Assembly: GCA_041398905.1 (NCBI GenBank)
Contig: JAWKTV010000004.1
Coordinates: forward strand, 62,001 to 126,000
Direction of reading: 5' to 3'
DNA length: 64,000 nt
From: JAWKTV01 sp041398905
GTDB taxonomy: Bacteria; Planctomycetota; Planctomycetia; Planctomycetales; Planctomycetaceae
Shown: positions 20,358-29,437 of the stretch, one piece after another
Layout of the letters: each line of letters opens with the position of its first letter
Numbering within the stretch: position 1 is the stretch's first letter
Notes under the pieces: generated by a model
Told to the model about the DNA's origin: nothing
Seen by the model: only the letters and a program-made list of their open reading frames with translations
Database searches by the model: none
Translations under genes and position numbers: made by a program

Positions 20358-23030
20358 ATGATACGTTTCGGCTGGCTGCTTACTGGCTGCATACTGCTTT
20401 CGCTGATGGTCTCGCCCGCGGCTCGTGCGGCTGAGCCGCTGCTCTCTCCGCAACCTGGCGACAAGATCGTCGTGCTCGGCAATACACAGGCCGAGCGGAT
20501 GCAGTACTTCGGCAATTGGGAAACGTTGCTGCACGCTCGCTTTCCGCAGCACAAACTGGTGGTCCGAAACCTGGGCTGGTCGGCCGACACCATCACCCGC
20601 CGGCTGCGGTCGCTCGACTTCCAGAATCACGGGCACACGCTCATCGACCATCAGCCGAATATCATCATCGGTTGCTTCGGTTTCAACGAGTCGTTCGCCG
20701 GCGAAGCGGGTGTCGAGCAGTTCAAGGCTGACCTGGCCCAGTTCATCACCGACGTGCGGCAGCTCAAGTATCCCACGCAGCAGTACGACCGCGGGTCGTC
20801 GACACCGAAGATTCAGGACAAGTCGGGCAAGGTGAACGTGACGCCGACGCTGGTACTGGTGTCTCCGATCGCCAGCGAGGACATCCCGGAACGCGGGATT
20901 ACTGTCGCCGCGGCGAACAACGCCCGTCTTGGCTTGTATACCGAGGCGATGCGGTCGGTTGCCGCCGCGCATGACGTGCCGTTCGTCGACCTGTTCTCGT
21001 CGACCATCAGCCACAGCGGCGGAGCGACGCTGACCGACAATGGTGTCCATCTGTCGCCCGCCGGCGATCGAGTCGTTGCCGGGATGCTCGACAAGGGCCT
21101 GTTCGGCGAACCGACCGCCGCGATGCGGGACGAATCGAGACTCGATCGGTTGCGGGCGGAAATCAACGAGAAGAATCTGCAGCACTGGTACGACTACCGG
21201 GCGGTGAATGGCTACTACATCTATGGAGGACGCAAGAAGCCGTTCGGCGTCGTCAACTTCCCGGCGGAGTTCGCCAAGCTGCGGAAGATGGTCGCGGTGC
21301 GAGACGCCCGCGTCTGGCAGGTCGCGGCGGGCGAGCAGGTTCCGGACGTGATTGACGATTCCGGGACAGGTGATTTCACGACGATTGAAACGAACTTCAA
21401 AAACGAGGTCCACATCACGCCGCCCTCGGAGGCGCTCGGGATGTTCACCTTGCCCGAAGGCTTCGAGATCAACTTGTGGGCTTCGGAAGTCGAGTTCCCG
21501 GACCTCGAGAACCCGGTACAGTTCGCGTTCGACGCGAGAGGGCGGATGTATGTAGTGACCATGCCGACGTACCCGATGTACCTGCCGGGTACGCCTGTCG
21601 ATGACAAGGTGCTGATCCTCGAGGACAGCAACCGCGATGGCGTCGCTGACAAGCAGACGATCTTCGCCGACGGACTGCATCTCCCGACCGGTATCGAACT
21701 TGGCGACGGCGGCGTGTACGTTGCTCAGCAGCCGAACCTGATGTTCCTTGAAGACACCGACGGCGATGATGTCGCCGACGAGCGGCGGATGCTGCTGCAC
21801 GGGTTCGATTCGGCGGACAGCCATCACTCGCTCGGTGCATTCGAGTGGGGGCCGGGCGGCGACCTGTACTTCATGGAAGGGACATTCCACCACACGCAGG
21901 TGGAGACCCCGTACGGTCCGCAGGTGTTGGCGAACGCCGGCGTGTTTCGCTACGAGCCGCGGCGAGACGATCTCAGCATCTACACCTCTTACAACTTTGC
22001 GAACCCCTGGGGGCAGTGCTTCGACCGCTGGGGCCATAACTTTGTGGCGGATGCGTCGGGCGGTGCCAACTACTACGGCGCGGCGTTCTCCGGTGACCTT
22101 GACCATCCCCGCAAGCACCCGGATCTGAAGCAGTTCCTCGTCAAGCAGTGGCGGCCGACCTGCGGTTGCGAAATCGTCTCCAGCCGGCACTTCCCGGACG
22201 AAATGCAGGGTGACTATCTGCTCAACAATGACATCGGCTTTCAGGGGACGCTGCAGTACCGCATGAAGGAGACCGGCTCGGGCTTCCACGCTGATCCGGT
22301 CGAGCCGCTGCTGCGGTCTTCGGACCCCAATTACCGCCCGGTCGACCTGCAATTCGGCCCTGACGGCGCGCTCTACATTCTGGATTGGTTCAACCCTTTG
22401 GTGGGCCACATGCAGCATTCGCTGCGCGACCCGAACCGCGACAAGCAGCACGGCCGCATCTGGCGGGTGACCTGCAAGGGCAGGCCGCTGGTCGAGCCGC
22501 CGGTGATCGCCGGAAAGTCGACCGCGGAGTTGCTCGACCTGTTGCGAACCTACGAGGACCGGACGCGGTACGCAGTTCGTCGCGAACTGCGCACGCACGA
22601 CACGGCGACGGTCAATCAGGCCCTCGATACCTGGCTGAAAGGCATGCAGGCGACCGACGAGAACTACGAGCACCTGCGACTCGAAGCGCTGTGGGTCAAG
22701 CAGAGCCACGACGCTGTTGATCAGAAGCTGTTGCTCGATGTGCTGAGTTCGCCCGAACCGCGGGCACGCGCGGCAGCCGTGCGCGTGCTGTGCTACTGGC
22801 GCGACCGTGTCGAGACCCCACTTGCCTTGTTGCAGAAGGCGGTCAACGACGAGCACCCACGGGTGCGGCTCGAAGCGATTCGGGCACTGAGTTTCTTCAA
22901 GGGGGCGGAGGCGTCACAGGCGCGTGACATCGCCTACGAGGCGCTCGCCCATGACCAGGATGACTACCTTGAGTACACGCTCAAGGAGACGCTCAGCACC
23001 TTGGACGCGCGCGCCGACTCGACGAACTGA
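20358..23030 (+). CDS. PVC-type membrane-bound dehydrogenase-domain protein with SGNH and HEAT domains
   Basis: An exported protein of 890 residues. A signal peptide (about 1-25, ending PAARAAEP) is followed by a SGNH/GDSL-like domain (KIVVLGNTQAERM, FGFNESFAG, NGVHLSPAG). In its first block the usual Ser is Thr, as I recall for the planctomycete form of this domain. Next comes a soluble-glucose-dehydrogenase-like propeller of the PVC type (LPEGFEINLWASE, NPVQFAFDARGRMYV, DGLHLPTGIEL, GPDGALYILDWFNPLVGH) and a C-terminal HEAT-like helical repeat. Unlike many relatives it has no CxxCH haem site at its end. It is probably periplasmic; substrate unknown. Confidence 0.85.
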   Translation: MIRFGWLLTGCILLSLMVSPAARAAEPLLSPQPGDKIVVLGNTQAERMQYFGNWETLLHARFPQHKLVVRNLGWSADTITRRLRSLDFQNHGHTLIDHQPNIIIGCFGFNESFAGEAGVEQFKADLAQFITDVRQLKYPTQQYDRGSSTPKIQDKSGKVNVTPTLVLVSPIASEDIPERGITVAAANNARLGLYTEAMRSVAAAHDVPFVDLFSSTISHSGGATLTDNGVHLSPAGDRVVAGMLDKGLFGEPTAAMRDESRLDRLRAEINEKNLQHWYDYRAVNGYYIYGGRKKPFGVVNFPAEFAKLRKMVAVRDARVWQVAAGEQVPDVIDDSGTGDFTTIETNFKNEVHITPPSEALGMFTLPEGFEINLWASEVEFPDLENPVQFAFDARGRMYVVTMPTYPMYLPGTPVDDKVLILEDSNRDGVADKQTIFADGLHLPTGIELGDGGVYVAQQPNLMFLEDTDGDDVADERRMLLHGFDSADSHHSLGAFEWGPGGDLYFMEGTFHHTQVETPYGPQVLANAGVFRYEPRRDDLSIYTSYNFANPWGQCFDRWGHNFVADASGGANYYGAAFSGDLDHPRKHPDLKQFLVKQWRPTCGCEIVSSRHFPDEMQGDYLLNNDIGFQGTLQYRMKETGSGFHADPVEPLLRSSDPNYRPVDLQFGPDGALYILDWFNPLVGHMQHSLRDPNRDKQHGRIWRVTCKGRPLVEPPVIAGKSTAELLDLLRTYEDRTRYAVRRELRTHDTATVNQALDTWLKGMQATDENYEHLRLEALWVKQSHDAVDQKLLLDVLSSPEPRARAAAVRVLCYWRDRVETPLALLQKAVNDEHPRVRLEAIRALSFFKGAEASQARDIAYEALAHDQDDYLEYTLKETLSTLDARADSTN

Positions 23031-23265
23031 TCGGCACAGGAACGCCGGGTGCTGCTGGAATGACGCCGATGCCACTGGACTCCAAGTCTGGTGGCATCGG
23101 TTCTTCAATGGTCTGTTGAACCGCGAGTACCGCAGGCTCCCAGTCCGTGACGCGATTGACGCAGTTGACGCCGTGAACGACACGACCGAATCGGTTGCAG
23201 TGGGGTCCGCGGCATCGCGGATCGCCCGGCTTGACGGGGTGTGCTGCGTGGCTGATGATTCGGTC

Positions 23266-24798
23266 ATGCCCGCACCCGTCATGCAGGATTCACGCGATCG
23301 CAGTCGACGCCGAAACTGGCTGTTCCGCGTCGCCGCGATGGCGATTCCGTTTCTGCTGTTCGCCGGCTTCGAGGGGGTGTGTCACGTTGCTGGATGGGGT
23401 GCACCACAGCTTGCCGACGACCCATTTGTCGGCTTCACCGCTGTGCATCCGCTGTTCGAGCATCGCCCATTGGAGCGTCGCTGGCGCATCGCTCCCGCCC
23501 GTCGACCATTCTTCGCGGACGACTCTTTCGCCGATCCGAAGCCGGCCGATGGATTTCGCATCTTCTGCCTGGGCGGGTCCACCGTGCAAGGTCGACCGTG
23601 GTCGGTTCCCACCGCCTTCACCACCTGGTTGCGGCTCGCGCTGCAACAGGCCGAACCGACGCGACAGTGGGAGGTGGTCAACTGTGGCGGTGTGTCGTAT
23701 GCGAGTTATCGACTCGTGCCGATCCTCACCGAGGTGCTGCGGCACCAACCGGACCTCATCATTCTGTGTACCGGTCATAACGAGTTTCTGGAGGACCGGA
23801 CCTACGCGCACATCAAGGAGCCGCACCGGCTGTTGACCGAAGGATACGACTTCGCCCGAGAGTGGCGCAGTTATCAGCTCGTTCGTCGACTGATGAACGG
23901 TCCCGCGAACGGGGCGATTGACCTGGAACAGCGGCCCATCCTGTCCATCGAGACCGACCCGATCCTCGATTACCACGACAGCCTGGCCGCGTATCACTGG
24001 GACGACGGCTGGCAGGCGGGCGTCGAGGCACATTTCGAGTTCAACGTCGCCCGCATGGTCGAACTGGCGAACGACGCGGAGGTACCGCTGGTACTCATGC
24101 GGCCCTGCTCGAATCTTGCGGACTGCCCGCCCTTCAAATCGGAGCATCCCGAGCCGCTGACCGCTGAGCAACTCGCGCGGTGGGAGTCGGCCCGCTCCGC
24201 CGCCCTCGCCGCTGTTTCAACCGATCTGACCGAGACGCTTCGTCAACTGACGATCGCCGCGGCGTTCGATCCGTACTACGCCGGGGTGCTGTATGATATC
24301 GGCAAGTGCGAGCAGGCGCTGGGCCGGCCTGCTGAAGCGCGACGGTGGCTGGTGCGGGCCCGTGACTGCGATGTCTGCCCGCTGCGGATGACCAGTTCGC
24401 TTGAAGCTGCGCTCGACCGCGTTGCCGAGCGGACCGGGACGCCGGTGATTGATCTGCAGTCGCTGCTCGAGGCCCCGACGCCGGAGCGGCTGCTGGGAGC
24501 GGCGCAATTGGTCGATCACATTCACCCGACTTTCGAGGGACATCAGGCGGTGTCGAAAGCCGTGTTGCGGGCGATGGAGCAGGCAGGGCTGGTGACCCCG
24601 ACGGACGGATGGGAAACCCGAACCGAGGAAGTCTGGCGGAACCATCTGGCGAGTCTCGACATCCATTACTTCGCTCGAGGACGGCGTCAGCTCGACAGCT
24701 TGCGGGGCTGGGCGGCGGGGCGGGCGGATGGACCGCCGGCGGCCGAGCGGTTTCCCTGGCGAGTATTCCCGGCCCCCACCGAGTCGGCCGAGCCATGA
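23266..24798 (+). CDS. Membrane-anchored SGNH hydrolase-like protein with TPR-like segment
   Basis: About 510 residues with one N-terminal membrane helix (VAAMAIPFLLFAGFEGV). The SGNH blocks are FCLGGSTVQG (nucleophile Ser), NCGGVSYAS, CTGHNEFLED and DHIHPTFEGH (Asp/His). A TPR-like helical insert lies before the last block (YDIGKCEQALGRPAEA). The catalytic domain is presumably outside the membrane and could act on an acylated sugar polymer. The start is uncertain: ATG at 23266 or 23281, neither with a clear ribosome site. Its TGA overlaps the next ATG (ATGA), so it is the first gene of a coupled three-gene operon. Confidence 0.8.
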   Translation: MPAPVMQDSRDRSRRRNWLFRVAAMAIPFLLFAGFEGVCHVAGWGAPQLADDPFVGFTAVHPLFEHRPLERRWRIAPARRPFFADDSFADPKPADGFRIFCLGGSTVQGRPWSVPTAFTTWLRLALQQAEPTRQWEVVNCGGVSYASYRLVPILTEVLRHQPDLIILCTGHNEFLEDRTYAHIKEPHRLLTEGYDFAREWRSYQLVRRLMNGPANGAIDLEQRPILSIETDPILDYHDSLAAYHWDDGWQAGVEAHFEFNVARMVELANDAEVPLVLMRPCSNLADCPPFKSEHPEPLTAEQLARWESARSAALAAVSTDLTETLRQLTIAAAFDPYYAGVLYDIGKCEQALGRPAEARRWLVRARDCDVCPLRMTSSLEAALDRVAERTGTPVIDLQSLLEAPTPERLLGAAQLVDHIHPTFEGHQAVSKAVLRAMEQAGLVTPTDGWETRTEEVWRNHLASLDIHYFARGRRQLDSLRGWAAGRADGPPAAERFPWRVFPAPTESAEP

Positions 24799-25022
24799 AC
24801 CACGAACCGCCAATGGAGATTGCACGACCAACCGAGGTGACTGATGCCGCTCCGCCGGATGAAGTCGCTGGTCCTCCCGGCATTGTGCGCGAGTTCGTCA
24901 CCTTCCTCTGGTTGGAGAAAAGGTGGTGGCTGTTGCCGCTGCTGTTGATCGTTGCCGCTCTCCTCCTCCTGGCCTGGCTCACTCGCACGCCGGCGCGGCC
25001 ACTCACTTACCCCCAACTTTGA
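24795..25022 (+). CDS. DUF5989 family small membrane protein
   Basis: A 75-residue protein with an acidic, Pro-rich N-terminus and a single hydrophobic helix near the C-terminus preceded by the family signature REFVTFLWLEKRWWLLP. DUF5989 proteins usually occur beside SGNH hydrolases, SxtJ-like membrane proteins or carbamoyltransferases. The gene is locked between its neighbours: its ATG overlaps the previous stop (ATGA) and its TGA shares a base with the next start (TGATG), which implies tightly coupled expression. Role unknown, probably a membrane adaptor. Confidence 0.8.
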   Translation: MNHEPPMEIARPTEVTDAAPPDEVAGPPGIVREFVTFLWLEKRWWLLPLLLIVAALLLLAWLTRTPARPLTYPQL

Positions 25023-27000
25023 TGAGTCGTCGCGAACATTCCACCGCCGCGCTATCGGTTGGGCTGCTCGCGGTCATCGCTGTGGCGGCGCGTGTCGCGC
25101 ACCTCTGGTCATTCAAGGACTCGGTCTACTGGTCGCTCCTGCTGGGCGACGCGGCGCGGTATCACGCATGGGGGGCTGAGATCGCGGCTGGTGACTGGCT
25201 GGGCGAAGGGGTCTTTTATCAGTCGCCGCTGTACCCGTACGTGCTGGGTCTGCTCTACAAGCTGACCGGTCCGAGCGTAATGGCGGCCCGCGTGCTCAAC
25301 CTGCTGCTGGGGGTTGGGGCGACGCTGCTGCTGTACGTCGCGGCGACGCGCCTGTGCGGGCAGCGCGTCGGCTGGCTGACGGCGATGCTGTTCACGCTGA
25401 ATCCGTCGGTCCTCTTTCACGAGGGGCTGCTGCAGAAGTCGTCGCTCGGGTTGTGTTTGTTCTGCGGGCTGCTGGCGACGCTCGCCGGCCTGTCGCGACG
25501 GCCAAGGCGTACTCGAGACGACGTGTGGCTGGGGGTGCTGGCCGGGCTGTTCGCACTCGTTCGTGAGAACGCCTTCCTGCTGCTGCCCGTGCTGCTGGCG
25601 TGGATGCAGTTCGGCAGCGGCTTCAACCTGACGCGAGCGCAGCGGGCAGCGCGTGGACTGTCCGTCGTGGCGGGTCTGCTGCTGGTGCTGTTGCCGGTGT
25701 TGGCGCGGAATCACAGCTTTGGCGGACAATGGGTACTGACAACCGCGCAGTTCGGTCCGAACCTCTGGATCGGCAATGGCGCGCAGGCGAACGGCACATA
25801 CATCCCGCTGGTCGCCGAGCACGGGACTCCGGCGCATGAGCAGACGGATGCGAAGACGATCGCAGAGCAAGCGGCCGGACGCGCATTTCGTCGAGCGAGG
25901 TCTCGCGATGGTGGACGCTGCGAACTCTTGCCGCCATCCGCACAGATTGGGGTGACTGGCTGCGGTTGCTCGCACAGAAGCTGATGCTCCTGATCAACAC
26001 GCGCGAAATCACCGACACCGAAGACATGGCGAGCTACGCGGAGCTTTCGCCGGTCCTGCGAGCGTCGCAGGCGGTGTTGCCGTTCGGGTTGCTGGTCGCC
26101 GTGGCGGTCGTCGGGCTGCAACTGAATCACAGGCTGTGGGTGAGGTGGTGGGCGTGGCCGGGGATGTTGCTGATGTACGGCGTCAGTGTGTCGCTGTTCT
26201 ATGTCTCGGCCCGCTATCGGCTGCCGCTGGTGCCGCTGCTGTGCCTGTTCGCCGCGACGGGTGTCGTGCGGACGCGGCAAGCGATTTGCCGGCGGAACTG
26301 GCGGCGGGCGGGAGGTGCGGCAGTGACGGCCGGTCTCTGCGGCATCCTGACGAGCGGCGAGCTTCCAGCGCGGCTCTTCATCAGCTGGCCGGACATCTCA
26401 CCAACCCATCAGCGAGCGGCGACCGAGTTCAATCTTGCGCTGGCCAGGCAACGACGCGGCGATCCGTTCCACCAGATCGAGGAACATTACCGACGGGCGG
26501 TGCGATTCCATCTACGGTACGTGCCGGCATGGCATTACTGGGGGGGGCTGCTGTTTGACGAAGGACGATTGGTGGGAGCGATTCAGCGGCTGCGGATCGC
26601 CGCCCGGCTCGATTCCGGCGACCCGGACATCTGGCGTGACCTGGGAGAAGCGCTGCTCCACTATGGCGAAGCAGCCATCGCCGCCCGTGTCTTGGAGCGA
26701 AGCAACCAACTTGCGCCGGAGGATCCCGAGTCGTTGCAACTGCTCGGGCGCGCGTACTTCATCAGCGGTCGCGTGGAGGATGCGTTGCCGGTCTTGCGGC
26801 GCGCGTCTGAACTGGACGCGGATTCGGCGACCATCCAGCGGCTGCTGGCGATCACGCTCGACAAACTGGGACAGCGCGACGCGGCGCGGGTGGAGTTCCT
26901 GCGGCTGATCGACATGCTACCCGAAGATTCACCCGAGGCGGCGGTGCTGCGAAGTCGCTGGCGGCAGCGGGGAAATCCGCTGCAGCGGGACCGCGAATGA
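25022..27000 (+). CDS. GT39-like membrane glycosyltransferase with C-terminal TPR (one frameshift)
   Basis: A polytopic protein of about 658 residues. The first loop carries an Asp-rich start (LLGDAARYHAWGAEIA) and FYQSPLYPYVLGLLY, as in dolichyl-phosphate-mannose mannosyltransferase-like (GT39) proteins, followed by many hydrophobic helices and VRENAFLLLPVLLAW. A C-terminal stretch of about 250 residues forms TPR repeats (EALLHYGEAAIAARVLERS, LQLLGRAYFISGRVEDALPVL). The frame shifts near 25875-25885 between the AEQAAGR segment and SSSEVSRWWTLR; the rest is intact. It probably transfers a sugar from a lipid carrier outside the membrane. Third gene of the SGNH/DUF5989 operon. Confidence 0.78.
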
Positions 27001-27033
27001 CGCCGAATGGGAGACGACACTCGCCGCCCGGGT

Positions 27034-28131
27034 TCACTTGCTGCGTAAGTAGAAGGGCAGCGGGACGACGCGCGCTGGTTCGCGCTTGCCGCGGAGGTCG
27101 ACTTCCAGCTCCCGGCCCACCATCGCATGGGGGGCGGCGATGTAGGCCATCGCGATCGACTTCTGGAGGGTCGGCGAGAAGGTGCCCGACGTGACGTGTC
27201 CGACCAGATCGTCGCCGACGAATACGGCTGCGCCCTGTCGGGCGATGCGTTTACCGGCCAGCTCGATGCCGACCCGCTGTGGCCGGTCGGTCCGATCCTT
27301 CGCCGCTTGCAGCGCGGACCGGCCGATGAAGAGGCCGGCCTGCAGTTTCACGGCGAAGCCAAGTCCAGCCGTGATCGGGTCGATCGTTTCGTCCAGCTCG
27401 TGTCCATACAGCGGCATGGCCGCCTCCAGCCGCAACGTGTCCCGGCAACCGAGCCCGCAGGGCAGCAGTCCGTCCGGCTGGCCGCTCTCGAACACCGTCG
27501 TCCAGACACGTTCTGCTTGAGCAGCGGGGACGATGACTTCAAAGCCATCCTCGCCAGTGTAGCCGGTGCGACTGGCCAGCGCCTCGCACGTTGCGACTTC
27601 GGTGGGGGCGATGCTGTAATACTTCATCGCCGCGAGACCCAGGGGTGTGTGCCGCTGGAGGATGTCGAGCGCACGCGGGCCCTGAATCGCGAACATGAAC
27701 CGGTCGGCCGTCTGGTCGGTCGCTGAGAGGGTGTAGCCCTCCATGTGATGTTCGATCCACGCGAGAATCTTCTCGCGATTGGATGCGTTGACGACGAGCA
27801 TCCAGGTTCCCGCGTCAACGCGATAGACGAGCACGTCGTCGAGTACGCCGCCGCCGCGATCGCACACGAGCGAGTACCGCACCTGACCGACGCGGAGCTT
27901 TGTTACGTCGTTGGTGAGGAGCTGGTCGAGGAACGACTCGGCATCGGGGCCGGTGAAGAGGATGCGCCCCATGTGGCAAACGTCGAACATTCCGGCCCGT
28001 TCGCGGACGGCGGTGTGTTCCTCGACGATCGAGGTGTACTGGATCGGCATCTCCCAACCGGCGAAGTCGACGATGCGGCCGCCGTGAGCGGCATGCCAGT
28101 TGGCGAGGGGGGTGCGCAAAGGTTTGGTCAT
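27034..28131 (-). CDS. gcvT: Aminomethyltransferase, glycine cleavage T protein
   Basis: A 365-residue tetrahydrofolate-dependent T protein of the glycine cleavage system. It has FAGWEMPIQY, EHTAVRERAGMFDVCHMG, LDQLLTNDVTKL, VVNASNREKILAWI, ASRTGYTGEDGFEV with the folate-site signature, PCGLGCRDTLRLEAAMPLYGHE and SGTFSPTLQKSIAMAYI. GAAGGAA stands 10 bases before the ATG at 28131. The other gcv genes are not next to it; the upstream neighbour is an unrelated Tat protein, separated by a hairpin. Confidence 0.96.
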   Translation of the reverse strand: MTKPLRTPLANWHAAHGGRIVDFAGWEMPIQYTSIVEEHTAVRERAGMFDVCHMGRILFTGPDAESFLDQLLTNDVTKLRVGQVRYSLVCDRGGGVLDDVLVYRVDAGTWMLVVNASNREKILAWIEHHMEGYTLSATDQTADRFMFAIQGPRALDILQRHTPLGLAAMKYYSIAPTEVATCEALASRTGYTGEDGFEVIVPAAQAERVWTTVFESGQPDGLLPCGLGCRDTLRLEAAMPLYGHELDETIDPITAGLGFAVKLQAGLFIGRSALQAAKDRTDRPQRVGIELAGKRIARQGAAVFVGDDLVGHVTSGTFSPTLQKSIAMAYIAAPHAMVGRELEVDLRGKREPARVVPLPFYLRSK

Positions 28132-28201
28132 GGCGTGTGATTCCTTCGTGCTTCCCGGTGATTCATGCCGTCCAAGTCAACCATCCGCGCGACCAGCCGG
28201 G

Positions 28202-28232
28202 TGACCCGGTCCCCTCCGCGGCGACCGGGTCA
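28202..28232 (-). terminator. Hairpin between the Tat isomerase gene and gcvT
   Basis: A perfect 10-base stem (28202-28211 with 28223-28232) and an 11-base loop. It lies 27 bases after the stop of the upstream minus-strand gene and 70 bases before gcvT. There is no T-run, so it could be a weak terminator or a processing site. Confidence 0.4.
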
Positions 28233-28258
28233 ATCGGTTTGGGGGCGGCGCGGTCCAA

Positions 28259-29233
28259 CTACGCTTGCGACAGTTTCTCGCGACAGGCGATGAGCATCTC
28301 CCTGGTCCTCCGAATGCCGGCGTACTCGTCAAGTTCGCGGCCTTCGTATTCGATGCCGACATAACCGCGATAACCCGCGTTCAGGACGATCTGCATCGCC
28401 TTCAGGAAATCGGTCTCCTTCTCGCCACCACGGTCGAAGGTGACGAGCGGCTGGTCCTCGTTGAAGTCATGCGACTTGGCGCTGACGGCCTGAGCGAAGG
28501 GCATCAGTTCTTCGAGCCCCTTGTAACGGTCGTACCACTCACCTTCTTTCCGGTTGATGGCGAAGTTGCCGAAGTCGGGCAGAGTGCCGCAGTGGGGGTG
28601 ATCGACCTTCCGCATCACCGCCGAGAGCCACTCGCCGTTGGACGAGAGCCCCCCGTGATTCTCGACCAGCACACTGAGGTTGAACTGCTCCGCGAAGATG
28701 GTGAGCTGCAGGAGTCCGTCCGCGGCGAGTTCGATCTGCTCGTCGTAGGTGCCTCCGCTGGCGGCGTTGACGCGGATCGAGTGACAACCCAGGAACGCCG
28801 CCGCCTCGACCCACTTCTTGTGGTTTTCGACCGCCTGCATCCGCTTGGCCTTGTCCGGGTCACCGAGGTTCCCCTCGCGATCGCACATGATCAGCAGGCT
28901 CTTGACGCCGTGATCCTCCGCCCGCTGCTTCATCTGGCCGAGGTATTCCTTGTCCTGCGCCTTGTCGAAGAAGAACTGGTTGACGTACTCGATGCCATCG
29001 ATATCGAACTCCTCTTTGGCGACCTTCGCGAAGTCGAGGTGGTCGAGCTTCTTGTCAAAGATCGTCTTGTGCAGCGACCATTCCGCAAGCGAGATGCGGA
29101 ACAGCGGGCCGTCTTGCGGCTCGACGGCGAAGGCGGAGCGGCTGCCGAGGCCGGGCAGAAACGCGGCGGCGGTGGTCAGCGCCGTCGCGCCGAGAAATCC
29201 ACGACGAGAGACCGAGGGGGCGGGGCTGGACAT
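28259..29233 (-). CDS. Tat-exported sugar phosphate isomerase/epimerase family protein
   Basis: A 324-residue protein beginning with a twin-arginine signal (VSRRGFLGATALTTAAAF) and a mature part with the xylose-isomerase-like TIM barrel: FRISLAEWSLHKTIF, EFDIDGIEYVNQFF, LSVLVENHGGLSSNGEWL (Glu), GTLPDFGNFAI (Asp), HDFNEDQPLVTFD and GYVGIEYEGRELDEY (Glu). Planctomycetes export many such proteins, probably for breakdown of unusual carbohydrates; the substrate here is unknown. The ATG at 29233 has a GGAG 11 bases upstream; a TTG at 29242 is a less likely start. It is divergent from the sulfatase. Confidence 0.85.
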   Translation of the reverse strand: MSSPAPSVSRRGFLGATALTTAAAFLPGLGSRSAFAVEPQDGPLFRISLAEWSLHKTIFDKKLDHLDFAKVAKEEFDIDGIEYVNQFFFDKAQDKEYLGQMKQRAEDHGVKSLLIMCDREGNLGDPDKAKRMQAVENHKKWVEAAAFLGCHSIRVNAASGGTYDEQIELAADGLLQLTIFAEQFNLSVLVENHGGLSSNGEWLSAVMRKVDHPHCGTLPDFGNFAINRKEGEWYDRYKGLEELMPFAQAVSAKSHDFNEDQPLVTFDRGGEKETDFLKAMQIVLNAGYRGYVGIEYEGRELDEYAGIRRTREMLIACREKLSQA

Positions 29234-29437
29234 GCGGGACAATCTCCGGTGCGAGAGGACAATTCATCGACAAGACGGCAACAATCTCAACATCCTCGAA
29301 AGTGCCGCGAAAAGCAAACGAGACAAAAATCGTACTCGAATGGCCTGCCGACGCAGGCTGTGAAGCTGACGGTCTCTCACTAAACTGTCGGTCCGCCGTC
29401 GTTCGAGGCGGTCGTGCTAACCTCCGGGAGGCTGAGA

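Noticed and set aside
20202..22856. 884-codon minus-strand frame opposite the PVC propeller gene
   Set aside because: Mirror frame of a clear coding region; no motif, and composition follows the reverse complement of the propeller codons.
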